From Acidobacteriota bacterium (GTDB taxonomy: Bacteria > Acidobacteriota > Thermoanaerobaculia > Multivoradales > Multivoraceae), in NCBI GenBank assembly GCA_003388555.1, contig QQVD01000030.1, forward strand, positions 62,001 through 126,000: a DNA stretch of 64,000 nucleotides, read 5' to 3'. The notes beneath the pieces are model-generated. The model was not told where the DNA came from, ran no database searches, and saw nothing but the letters and a program-made list of their open reading frames with translations. Shown here in pieces: positions 8,439 through 15,304 of the stretch (its first letter is position 1; the number at the start of each line of letters is the position of its first letter). The position numbers were made by a program, and so were the translations under genes.

Positions 8439-9530
8439 ATGAAGCTGTTCGAACAACTGAGTGCTCTCGGCGTTCGTGCTGCCGAGCAAGCCGGTCACCT
8501 GGCGACCGAAGAGGCGACGAAGAACGCGCTCGTGATGCCGTTCATCAATGCGCTCGGCTACAACGTCTTCAATCCCTTGGAGGTAGTGCCCGAGTTCACG
8601 GCCGACGTCGGCATCAAGAAGGGCGAGAAGGTCGACTACGCCATCGTCCGCGACGGTCGACCCGTCGTTCTCGTCGAGGCGAAGGCGAGCGGGACGGATC
8701 TGGATCGAGCGGTCATGTCGCAGCTCTTCCGATACTTCACGGTCACCGACGTCCGCATCGCGATCTGCACGAACGGGACGGTCTACCGCTTCTACTCCGA
8801 TCTGGAGCGACCGAACCGGATGGACGAGAAGCACTTCCTCGAGCTCGACCTCACAGATCTTCGCGCGGAAGTCGTTGACCGCTTGGCGCACATCACCAAG
8901 GACGCCTTCGACCAGGACCGCCTCCTCGAGACCGCTACGGAGCTGAAGTACCGCGGCCAGGCCAAGAGACTCCTCGAGGCGCAGCTCGAAGAGCCCTCCG
9001 ATGAGTTCATCCGTTTCGTCGCTGCCTCCGTGGTGGACGGACGGGTCACGAGGGCCGTTCGCGAGCAATTCGGCCGGATCGCCCGAGACGCCTTCCGTGA
9101 GCTCGTTCGCGACAGAGTCCAGAGCCGCCTTCGCGACGCTCTCGAGCGAGCGGCGAGGGACGAAGTAGCTCAACTCGCGGAGGAGAGCCTCGATACCGCA
9201 ACGGATGGCGCTGCCGATGACATCGAGACCACGGCCGACGAACTACAGGGCTTCTACATCGTCAAGGGCATCCTGCGTCGGGTCGTCGACTCGTCGCGCA
9301 TCGCGAGCAGAGACGTCCAGTCCTACTTCGGCATCCTGCTCGACGACAACAACCGGAAACCGCTTGCCCGGCTTCACTTCAACGGTCGACAGAAGTACCT
9401 CGGCCTCTTCGACAACGCAGACAAGTCCGAGGAGCGTCTCCCGATCCAGAGCCTCGACGACATCTACGACTACGCGGACCGGCTCACAGCCACAGTCGGG
9501 TTCTACGAGGGAACCGACGGAGGTGAGTAG
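8439..9530 (+). CDS. stand-alone HSDR_N-like restriction endonuclease domain protein
   Basis: A 363-residue soluble protein. Residues 20-120 match the N-terminal nuclease domain of type I restriction R subunits found as free-standing proteins: NALVMPFINALGYNVFNP, then GIKKGEKVDYAIVRDG and VVLVEAKASG. Asp66, Glu80 and Lys82 form the D...ExK signature, so the nuclease core looks intact. The middle is charged and helical, and the C-terminal 90 residues are of unknown function. There is no helicase or HsdM/HsdS partner nearby. AAGGAGG precedes the ATG closely. The stop overlaps the start region of the next gene (9523), suggesting coupling. A role in nucleic-acid defence is an inference from the family and the location beside the cassette array. 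Confidence 0.8.
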   Translation: MKLFEQLSALGVRAAEQAGHLATEEATKNALVMPFINALGYNVFNPLEVVPEFTADVGIKKGEKVDYAIVRDGRPVVLVEAKASGTDLDRAVMSQLFRYFTVTDVRIAICTNGTVYRFYSDLERPNRMDEKHFLELDLTDLRAEVVDRLAHITKDAFDQDRLLETATELKYRGQAKRLLEAQLEEPSDEFIRFVAASVVDGRVTRAVREQFGRIARDAFRELVRDRVQSRLRDALERAARDEVAQLAEESLDTATDGAADDIETTADELQGFYIVKGILRRVVDSSRIASRDVQSYFGILLDDNNRKPLARLHFNGRQKYLGLFDNADKSEERLPIQSLDDIYDYADRLTATVGFYEGTDGGE

Positions 9531-10128
9531 CGGCTCCGGGCATCGACGAAGCCAGAGAAGCTCGCCTCGGCGGCCTATAGAGAAGAGCCAGCAGGGGATT
9601 GAGCTGCGACTCCTAAGGCGTACTCTCGATGACCTCTTCGAGGTCGCCCAGCGCAGCATCCTAGCCAGCCGGCCGGTACCGAGCCTCGTCCTTGTCTACA
9701 CCGCCATCGACATCCTCGCCAGCCTGGAGCGCGGCCAGGAGAGTGTTGGGGAGGCCTTTAGGAGATGGGTTGCCAGGTATCTCCTAGCCGAGCTCCAGAC
9801 TGAAGCTACACCTGCCGATCTCTGGGGAGCCCGCTGCGGAATTGTCCACACGGCATCGGCGAACTCAGATCTCATGAACAGGGGTCAGGCACGGCCAATC
9901 ATCTACGCGGGGCCATTCCAGGGGCCCGACGAAGTCGAAGAGCTCGCCCGGTCACTCGGACACGAAACCGACATCGTGATCGGACTAGGAGACCTCGCAA
10001 CCGCCACCGAAATCGCATCAGGCAACTACCTCAGCGAGATCGAGAGCCACGCTGAGCGAGCCAGGAATGCCACCGCCAATGCACCCTACTGGCTTTGTTC
10101 GACGGGGCCTCCCGAGGCCTTCTATTGA
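9523..10128 (+). CDS. HEPN-like hypothetical protein
   Basis: About 201 residues if it starts at GTG 9523, which overlaps the preceding stop codon by eight bases. The start is uncertain because GGAGG at 9519-9523 overlaps this GTG. The predicted fold is all-helical: TLDDLFEVAQRSILASRP, LVLVYTAIDILASL, then WGARCGIVHTASANSD. R104 and H109 in ARCGIVHT give an Rx4H pattern like the catalytic motif of HEPN ribonucleases, and the surrounding aromatic/helical pattern fits. No sequence family is recognised beyond that. It appears co-transcribed with the nuclease-like gene at 8439. A nuclease plus HEPN-like pair would suit a defence function, but this is inference. Confidence 0.6.
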   Translation: MSSGSGHRRSQRSSPRRPIEKSQQGIELRLLRRTLDDLFEVAQRSILASRPVPSLVLVYTAIDILASLERGQESVGEAFRRWVARYLLAELQTEATPADLWGARCGIVHTASANSDLMNRGQARPIIYAGPFQGPDEVEELARSLGHETDIVIGLGDLATATEIASGNYLSEIESHAERARNATANAPYWLCSTGPPEAFY

Positions 10129-10144
10129 AGCGCCTTTGCCCCTT

Positions 10145-10271
10145 TGCCAACGTCTCAGAGATCAGGGCCCTGATGGCCAACGCGCTCGTGGATGGAAGTG
10201 ATGTCGTTCTGATGGGTGCCGGTTAGCAGCCGGAAGCGAGGGCAGCCTCCGCTGCATCTCTCTTGTTGGAT
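10145..10271 (-). other. attC-like site A (distal end of array)
   Basis: 127 bp. On the minus strand R'' is ATCCAAC (10271-10265), 19 bases after the stop of the gene at 10290. The distal core GTTGGCA is degenerate, which fits the end of the array. The outer arms share AGAGAT and CAG..GCTG blocks with sites B and C, but pairing of the inner arms is weaker. Confidence 0.6.
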
Positions 10272-10289
10272 GGACCCTCCGGAGCGAAC

Positions 10290-11264
10290 TTAAAAGGGCA
10301 CCTCGTCTGAAGACGCGGGTGTCCCGGCGGCCCCATCCGGCAGGGGTATAGTGCTCGTGACGTACAGGTTCAGAATGTCCTCCCGATCCATGAAGAGAAT
10401 CTGGCTTCGTTTCGTCACATCCAGCTTCTCACCGAGCCAGTTCTTGGCCTGCTTCGTGATTTCTCCACCTGCGACGATCATTGCGTGGTCTACCAGAACA
10501 CGGCGACTGGTCTCTGGGTCGAAGATCTCGTGACCCAGCATCATAAGCACCTGCTGGTGTATCTCCGCAACATTGGCATTCGATCCCTTCGAAGCACCAG
10601 CAGCGTCCAGCTTCCCCTTCTTAGCCTGAAGACCGAAGTAGAGAACGTGCTGAGTGGGAAGGACGTACCGCATCCAGATGTCTTTGCCGTACTCCAGAGC
10701 CTTGTCCTTGTGACCAGCAGCAGTAACGCGATGAAATCCCAGCTGCCGAAAGAGCGGGAGCAGGACGTGATCGATCAGATCGTCTTCGGAGGCGCGGTCC
10801 AAGTACGCGCCAAGCCGGTTCTTTCGGTCGACCTCTCGTGGCGTGAAAGGCCGGTGCGGATTCGCAGGCGAGCTGACTGTCTTCGTTCCTATGTGCCTAA
10901 CGTAGAGCTGTTGATCTTCGCCATAAAACGCCTCATACCCTTCCCTCGACAGAGGCTTGTTCAGCGCTTCAAGGGCCTTCGCACGATCTGGGTCATCTTC
11001 CTCGGCGTCGGCCTTGAGCATTAGGACGCGCAGGACGTGGACAAACACTTCCGGAAGAGAGTGCGGCCCCGGCCGAGGCTCCTGCAAGAGCTCTGACAAT
11101 CGCTCCGCAGCCCACCGCCACCTCGTCGACCCGTCGTGGACAAGATCGAGATCGCATTCTTCAAAGAACTCAGTTATGTAGCTGCTAGAGCGATAGGGAA
11201 AGTGAGCAACATCACCAACCACCATCTCAGCCAGCGCCCGAAGGTTGCGTTTCCTGAAGTTCAT
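10290..11264 (-). CDS. cassette gene: Mrr-like PD-(D/E)xK nuclease with AbiJ-like N-terminal region
   Basis: A 324-residue soluble protein. The C-terminal half (about 160-285) looks like an Mrr-type restriction endonuclease fold: LLPLFRQLGF, then YGKDIWM with Asp195, and YFGLQAKKGK with Q213-A-K215, the D...QxK signature. It ends in a short disordered tail. The N-terminal 60 residues (FRKRNLRAL...FPYRSSSYITEFFEECDL...HDGSTRWRWA) resemble small domains found before effectors in abortive-infection (AbiJ-type) proteins; this is a recollection of pattern only. It is a single cassette gene: start 44 bases inside the cassette, stop 19 bases before the attC core. Best guess is a DNA-targeting defence protein; substrate unknown. 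Confidence 0.72.
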   Translation of the reverse strand: MNFRKRNLRALAEMVVGDVAHFPYRSSSYITEFFEECDLDLVHDGSTRWRWAAERLSELLQEPRPGPHSLPEVFVHVLRVLMLKADAEEDDPDRAKALEALNKPLSREGYEAFYGEDQQLYVRHIGTKTVSSPANPHRPFTPREVDRKNRLGAYLDRASEDDLIDHVLLPLFRQLGFHRVTAAGHKDKALEYGKDIWMRYVLPTQHVLYFGLQAKKGKLDAAGASKGSNANVAEIHQQVLMMLGHEIFDPETSRRVLVDHAMIVAGGEITKQAKNWLGEKLDVTKRSQILFMDREDILNLYVTSTIPLPDGAAGTPASSDEVPF

Positions 11265-11306
11265 CGAGTCCTCTACCTACCAGTGCTCCGGAACCCGTCG
11301 CGGGCT

Positions 11307-11434
11307 ATCCAACGGATCAGAGATCAGCGGCGCTGTAGGCCGTCGCGCTCGTGAATGGGAGTGATGCTCGGCCCATGAGTGAAGGCTAGAAACCGCGAGC
11401 GCGGGCAGCGTCCGCTGCATTTCTATTGTTGTGC
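11307..11434 (-). other. attC-like site B
   Basis: 128 bp, the clearest site. The end cores are ATCCAAC (11307-11313) and GTTGTGC (11428-11434). The inner arms AGCGGCGCTG (11326-11335) and CAGCGTCCGCT (11406-11416) pair with one extra base on the right arm, like the extrahelical bases of attC. GCGCTCG (11345-11351) pairs with CGAGCGC (11396-11402). The terminal loop region is about 44 bases. Confidence 0.72.
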
Positions 11435-11456
11435 TGCCCAGAAGCCCCTGGGCTGA

Positions 11457-12014
11457 TCAGTCCTCGCAGTCACGAGCATCGGGCGACCTATCGACCGCCA
11501 TCTCCTCAAGAGGGAGCACCAAAGCACGGATCACGCCGTCGTCATTCATCTTGGAGATAAGAGCTTCCTTCCCATCCCACAGTGCCTCGCGCGCTTCACG
11601 AACTTCACGAAGACAGGCAACATAATCGGAGTCACTCATGTGCCACCAACCGTATTTCTTCAATATGCCGTGAACGACATGATTCCGGGCCACTCTAGCC
11701 CTCTCGAGTGCCACAGCAGTCTTCTGGTCCTTGCAGTACTTCTTGAAGGCGTTGGCGAGCCAACCGATCGTCTTGTCGGAGTGCGCGTCGATCGACAGAT
11801 CTCCATCAAGGCGCGCCGCCGCTTCAATCGCCGACAATAGACCACCAACCTGGAACTCGAACACCTGCGAGTCCGCGACGACTGCTCCGAGAAAGGCGAA
11901 CAGAGCGAGATCGTTGGGCCGAACATAGAGTCCGACCAGCTCTTCTCCGACCCGCACAACGAGAGGATCCTCGTGTCGGCTGTAGTCCGGACCGGTGATC
12001 TCAAGCGCAGTCAT
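11457..12014 (-). CDS. cassette gene: HEPN-domain protein (RNxxxH)
   Basis: A 185-residue mostly helical protein of unknown family. The segment ERARVARNHVVHGILKKYG contains R110-N111-H112-V-V-H115, the RNx3H signature of HEPN ribonucleases. It sits after a long helix (WLANAFKKYCKDQKTAVALE) as expected in the four-helix HEPN bundle. The ATG at 12014 was chosen over an upstream in-frame start because AGGAG precedes it by five bases. It follows the gene at 12135-13139 in the same direction with a 120-base gap lacking an attC, so both appear to belong to one cassette. A toxin or abortive-infection effector role is plausible; no obvious MNT or antitoxin partner is adjacent. Confidence 0.68.
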   Translation of the reverse strand: MTALEITGPDYSRHEDPLVVRVGEELVGLYVRPNDLALFAFLGAVVADSQVFEFQVGGLLSAIEAAARLDGDLSIDAHSDKTIGWLANAFKKYCKDQKTAVALERARVARNHVVHGILKKYGWWHMSDSDYVACLREVREAREALWDGKEALISKMNDDGVIRALVLPLEEMAVDRSPDARDCED

Positions 12015-12134
12015 CTGTACTCCTGTAATCGGGAGACGGCCCAGCCGCCTCACGGTCTGCGGATCGACCGCACGAGTGTGAAAGAGGAGGACCCGAGCGC
12101 TCTGGACAGCCGGATCCGATCGGGTGTGCTGCTC

Positions 12135-13139
12135 TCATTCAGGCACAGCCCCTGTCCCTCCTTCAGTGAAGCGCCGAACCCCTAGAGGCCTGAGTCTCCG
12201 ATCACGCCAGTCGACGACCACTACCTCTCTTTGAGCGGACCCATCGCGAGGTGTTCTTAAGTGGAGGTGCATCGCAGTCGCCTTCGCCCAATCTTCGCCA
12301 AGTTCGGGCAGCAATCCCTCGAGCTCCGACCTGCTATGGCCGAACTCGACCGCCGCCTTGGTCACCTCCCTACAGTAGAAGTACGTCGTCACCGCGATCT
12401 CGTTGAAGTCACGCACTCCAATCTGAACTCGATCTCCGGGCTTGAACCCCCTGCTCCTTATGCACCCATCGAACATATACAGACCCCCGCAGCCTACGTC
12501 TTCGGGTCGCTCAATAGGTTTCGGGCCTTCGGCACTACCGAACCGATCAATGTCGATGCCGGCCCATAAAGAAAGTAGCTGACCATCGGCACAGTCCATC
12601 TCAGCGCTCACGATTCCGCCCCGATGTGTCAAGCAGTTTCGCACCTGCTGGAAGCGGACCAGGACGTCATCAAGATTGGTTGCGACTGAGTAGCGTTTCC
12701 GAAGGCACTCCATCTTCCGCCTGAAACCCATCTTGTGACTTCTGGCCCAATACCTGTCCACTTCTTCGATGTGTGTTCCAGCCTCGTTGCTCGCTATGGC
12801 ATCGAGACCGAATTCTTCGATTCTTTCTAAGGCGTGGCAGAAGGACCCTGCCCAGTCGAGGTGAACGTGCACCCGTTCGATGAGTTCGCGGAAACCGTTC
12901 GCCAGTACCCAAGTCGTGAAGTCACCGAGTTCTTCGGCCGACGGCGCCTCCTCGTCCCACTGCGCCATCGTGAGTTCGAATGCTAAGTCTCTGAAGGAGA
13001 GAGGTCTGCCTGCTTCCGGGAGCTCGGCAGCGAGACCGATCCGAACACGCTTCAGGAGTTCAGAGATCTCCCGGGAGACCGTGTTCAGCCGTGCCGAGAC
13101 ATCGAGAGCGATTGCATGCTGACCCACCTCGCGATCCAT
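12135..13139 (-). CDS. cassette gene: larger HEPN-like protein
   Basis: A 334-residue soluble protein with no recognised family over its full length. Residues 150-178 (YSVATNLDDVLVRFQQVRNCLTHRGGIVS) carry R167-N168-C-L-T-H172, an RNx3H HEPN-type motif followed by Gly-Gly. The N-terminal 140 residues are helical. The C-terminal 120 residues look beta-rich with several hydrophobic strands (VQIGVRDFNEIAVTTYFY, REVVVVDW) and may be a sensing or partner-binding domain. AGAGG lies six bases before ATG 13139. It is the first gene of a two-gene cassette; the second gene, 11457-12014, is also HEPN-like. Two HEPN proteins in one cassette suggests a paired RNase complex, which is speculative. Confidence 0.65.
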   Translation of the reverse strand: MDREVGQHAIALDVSARLNTVSREISELLKRVRIGLAAELPEAGRPLSFRDLAFELTMAQWDEEAPSAEELGDFTTWVLANGFRELIERVHVHLDWAGSFCHALERIEEFGLDAIASNEAGTHIEEVDRYWARSHKMGFRRKMECLRKRYSVATNLDDVLVRFQQVRNCLTHRGGIVSAEMDCADGQLLSLWAGIDIDRFGSAEGPKPIERPEDVGCGGLYMFDGCIRSRGFKPGDRVQIGVRDFNEIAVTTYFYCREVTKAAVEFGHSRSELEGLLPELGEDWAKATAMHLHLRTPRDGSAQREVVVVDWRDRRLRPLGVRRFTEGGTGAVPE

Positions 13140-13158
13140 CTACCGCCTCTTCTCTGCA

Positions 13159-13284
13159 GCACAAGGGATCAAAGCTCAGCGGCGCTGCGGACGAGCGCGC
13201 TGGGCAGTGGGAATAACTTCGGGTTCATCACAATGGCTACCAGTCGCGAGCACGGGCAGCGCCCGCTGCAGCTTGTTGTTAGGC
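13159..13284 (-). other. attC-like site C
   Basis: 126 bp. The cores are GCACAAG (13159-13165, a one-base deviation from the RYYYAAC consensus) and GTTAGGC (13278-13284). The inner arms CAGCGGCGCTG and CAGCGCCCGCTG pair as in site B. The TAA stop of the upstream cassette gene is formed by the R'' core itself, as in many integron cassettes. Confidence 0.72.
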
Positions 13285-13587
13285 GCCGTCACTGTTCAAG
13301 AGACCGGCTGCCCTGAGTTCTTGGAAGAGCATCCGACCGGGCCGACCACAGGACTCTTCTTCAAAGCCGCGCGCATCGAACGACCGAGAGAAGACCGCTG
13401 AAACAGCTCGCACCGCATCCTCGGCCGACCTGAACGTTCGTGCGTGCCGAACGAGCTCAGCGGCCTCGCTGTCGAACTCGTCGGCGGGTGCCCCGCCGGC
13501 CACCAAAGAATAGGGATCCCAAGACCTCAGGACGAGGCGCGCGATAGACAACGCCCGCTCATAGTCACTGGCAGTAGTGATTCCCAC
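13279..13587 (-). CDS. cassette gene: DUF1871-like small protein
   Basis: A 102-residue protein starting at GTG 13587, only eight bases inside the cassette. The pattern YERALSIARLVLRSWDPYSL followed by GGAPADEFDSEAAELV and a C-terminal VSAVFSRSFD is characteristic of DUF1871-type proteins (WDP...GAPxDEfd...F...F). Function of that family is unknown. The TAA stop lies inside the attC R'' core GCCTAAC. It is the cassette nearest the proximal end, so it would be the most recently inserted and best expressed if an integrase or promoter once lay to the right. The ribosome binding site is weak. Confidence 0.65.
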   Translation of the reverse strand: MGITTASDYERALSIARLVLRSWDPYSLVAGGAPADEFDSEAAELVRHARTFRSAEDAVRAVSAVFSRSFDARGFEEESCGRPGRMLFQELRAAGLLNSDGA

Positions 13588-13594
13588 TCGCGGC

Positions 13595-13601
13595 GCCTAA
13601 C
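13595..13601 (-). other. proximal cassette boundary core (GTTAGGC on minus strand)
   Basis: GCCTAAC on the + strand is the reverse complement of the core after the cassette's own gene (13278-13284), which marks the cassette start. The flanking sequence to the right does not fold like sites A-C, so this may be an attI relic, a decayed attC or a non-canonical insertion point. Confidence 0.55.
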
Positions 13602-13699
13602 TACTTGGCTAGCTGCGCCAGCGACGCCGCCAGGTCACGGATACGAGCCAGGCGCCGCTGCATAACGCGCTGCACTGGACGGTCTGCGTTCCTCAGCAT
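13601..13699 (-). CDS. possible 32-residue peptide at the array boundary
   Basis: ATG 13699 is preceded by GGGGAG with five bases spacing and opens MLRNADRPVQRVMQRRLARI, then an amphipathic helix DLAASLAQLAK, ending at TAG 13601-13603, whose last base touches the cassette core. The peptide is basic and helical. It could be a leader peptide ahead of the cassettes or a fortuitous frame; there is no homology I can name. Confidence 0.3.
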   Translation of the reverse strand: MLRNADRPVQRVMQRRLARIRDLAASLAQLAK

Positions 13700-13782
13700 C
13701 TCCGCTCCCCTGTTGCCCTCTTGTCTGTTTCCGCCAGTCTAGCCCAGGGCAATATTCGGGCGGGATCGTGCTGCATAACGCG
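13657..13782. repeat. direct repeat GCTGCATAACGCG (two copies)
   Basis: Identical 13-mers at 13657-13669 and 13770-13782 each contain GCATAAC, which resembles an attC R'' core (compare the GTTATGC core found in many integrons). They are 113 bases apart, close to the attC length here, and may be relics of an excised or decayed cassette. Confidence 0.45.
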
Positions 13783-13872
13783 CCGGGGCTCTCGCGGCAC
13801 TGTGACGATGTCAGGTCTGAATGGCTCAGCATGGCGGCGCTACCGCGTGCGCGTGCGTCCGCGGTGCCAGAC

Positions 13873-13908
13873 GCCTGGAAGAGCCTCGCCGCCTGGAAGA
13901 GCCTCGCC
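13873..13908. repeat. 18-bp tandem duplication
   Basis: GCCTGGAAGAGCCTCGCC occurs twice in direct succession, just beyond the 3' end of the regulator gene at 13942. Confidence 0.85.
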
Positions 13909-13941
13909 GGCACCATCCCGACGCCCCGCGCCACGGACCTC

Positions 13942-14910
13942 TCACTCGACCAACGGCCAGTGGACCTCCGTGAGCCACTTGCCTGGATCGGGCTCCTCGC
14001 CGGGGTCGGTGACGTAGATCTCGCACGGGTAGCCGGCGACCTCCTCGCCCTCCTCCGCGATCCAGCGCTCGACGGCCTGGTGCGCCTCGCCGAGGGCGTC
14101 GTAAGGGCCCAGGTGGTGGGTCGCGGCGACGGTGCAGCCACCGAGGTGACCGACTTCGAAGCCCTGGGCGGGCGCGATCTCGCCGGCGATCGGCATGCCG
14201 GCCTCGACGGTGATCAGGCCGGGCCCGAACTTCGGGTAGCGCGCGGTCGGCCTTCCCGCGAGCTCCAGGCCGTTCGAGATCGCGTGCTGGAACACGGCTC
14301 CGAAGATCTCGCCGAAGGCCTGAGCCAGCTGATCGGGAGCGACGTCGCGGCGCTGGTAGAGGAATCCGGTCTTCTCGATGCTCTTCTTCTCGATCTCGTA
14401 GTCCATGGTCACGTCCCCTCGTCTCGAGTGGCTGCGTTTCGTGTTGGGCTCGCTGTACAGCGGTGCCCGGTAGAGGCCGACGCAGGGCGCGATCCGGTGG
14501 GCCAGCCGACGATCGGCTGGCGGCCCTGGAGTCGTGGTAGTCGGCGGAGCTGACTCAGAGAACGGAGCGTGTCGGCCCCGGTGCTGCGAGACCCGGCGCC
14601 TCAGCTCGCCGGGCGAGCAGCCGAAGTGTCGGCGGAAGGCGCGGGTGAAGCCCTCGTGGCTGTCGAAACCGGCGTCGAGAGCGATCTCGAGGATCGACGA
14701 GCCCGTGAGCGCCAACGAAAGGGCGGCGCGCTGCAGCCGGACGCGCCGCTCGAACTGCAGTGGCGACTCGCCGATCGTCGCCTGGAAGACGCGCTGCAGG
14801 TGTGTCGCCGAGCGTCCGTCGAGTCGGGACAGCTCGGCCAGCGACGTGCGTTCTTCTCCGTCGGCGAGTTGTACCAGCAGGGGCAGGAGTCGTTGCAGGG
14901 GGCTCGGCAC
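13942..14910 (-). CDS. AraC-family transcriptional regulator with GyrI-like effector-binding domain
   Basis: A 322-residue protein. Residues 27-108 are an AraC/XylS double helix-turn-helix: SATHLQRVFQATIGESP in the first motif and ILEIALDAGFDSHEGFTRAF in the second. After a Pro/Thr-rich linker (about 110-165) comes a GyrI-like small-molecule-binding domain (MDYEIEKKSIEKTGFLYQRR ... GTVAATHHLGPYD-type ... YVTDP). This order occurs in Rob-like regulators. GTG 14910 lacks a clear ribosome binding site. Inside the linker, GAGGGGACGTGACC precedes ATG 14405, so a separate GyrI-like protein could also be made. It is the first gene right of the cassette array; any link is unknown. Likely a ligand-responsive activator of efflux or stress genes. 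Confidence 0.85.
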   Translation of the reverse strand: MPSPLQRLLPLLVQLADGEERTSLAELSRLDGRSATHLQRVFQATIGESPLQFERRVRLQRAALSLALTGSSILEIALDAGFDSHEGFTRAFRRHFGCSPGELRRRVSQHRGRHAPFSESAPPTTTTPGPPADRRLAHRIAPCVGLYRAPLYSEPNTKRSHSRRGDVTMDYEIEKKSIEKTGFLYQRRDVAPDQLAQAFGEIFGAVFQHAISNGLELAGRPTARYPKFGPGLITVEAGMPIAGEIAPAQGFEVGHLGGCTVAATHHLGPYDALGEAHQAVERWIAEEGEEVAGYPCEIYVTDPGEEPDPGKWLTEVHWPLVE

Positions 14911-15076
14911 GAGCCGACTGTAGCTGCCGCCTGGTGCGGCGCTCTTGACCGTTCTTGCGGTCTGCGGAGGGTTTAGGGGCGGAGTGTCGGTGGGGTGAGC
15001 GGCGCGGCGCGGTCTGGAGAGACGTCCTCGCGTACCACCCTTGAACGCACACCGTGGAGGCTCTGTTTGACGTACT

Positions 15077-15106
15077 GCGTGGACCCTGGATCAAGTCCAG
15101 GGTGAC
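15077..15106. repeat. GATC-centred palindromic repeat, copy 4
   Basis: Reads GCGTGGACCCTGGATCAAG then TCCAGGGTGAC. The CCGGG arms of copies 1 and 3 are replaced by CCTGG arms with compensating changes on both sides, which suggests selection for the stem or transposition of a variant. Confidence 0.78.
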
Positions 15107-15304
15107 GGCCAAGGGGGTTTGACGGCGATTGCGAGAGCGGCGGCCTCAGGTGTGTATTCGAGGACGTGGGGAAGGGGGCAACCACCCGTCCTCGACTGCG
15201 AAGGGCCGGGAGTGTCGAGTCGGTCGCTGCGCGGCAGCGCGGCGGCCCGGTGTCACAGACGTCTGGCGAACAACGCAAACCGAGGCGGCTCTGCTTGACG
15301 AAAA

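Larger units (their letters stand above)
10145..13601 (-). mobile_element. integron-type gene-cassette array without integrase (CALIN-like)
   Basis: Three long imperfect inverted repeats of nearly equal length (126-128 bp) flank minus-strand genes. Each is bounded by RYYYAAC/GTTRRRY-like core sites. The cassette rule holds: the core at each cassette start is the reverse complement of the R'' core after its own gene. ATCCAAC (11307) pairs with GTTGGAT (10265), GCACAAG (13159) with GTTGTGC (11428) with one mismatch, and GCCTAAC (13595) with GTTAGGC (13278). All genes read in one direction and end a few bases before their attC. No integrase gene is present in the window. The array appears less GC-rich than its surroundings. 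It carries three cassettes and four genes. Confidence 0.75.

Noticed and set aside
8439-9530. Complete type I restriction system
   Set aside because: Only the HSDR_N-like nuclease is present; there is no methylase, specificity or motor subunit in the window.
12015-12134. Fourth attC between the two HEPN-type genes
   Set aside because: The gap has about the right length (120 bases), but neither RYYYAAC/GTTRRRY cores nor long complementary arms are present.
13705-14910. Integron integrase next to the array
   Set aside because: The only coding sequence here is the AraC-GyrI-like regulator; no tyrosine-recombinase motifs (R...HxxR...Y) were seen on either strand in the window.
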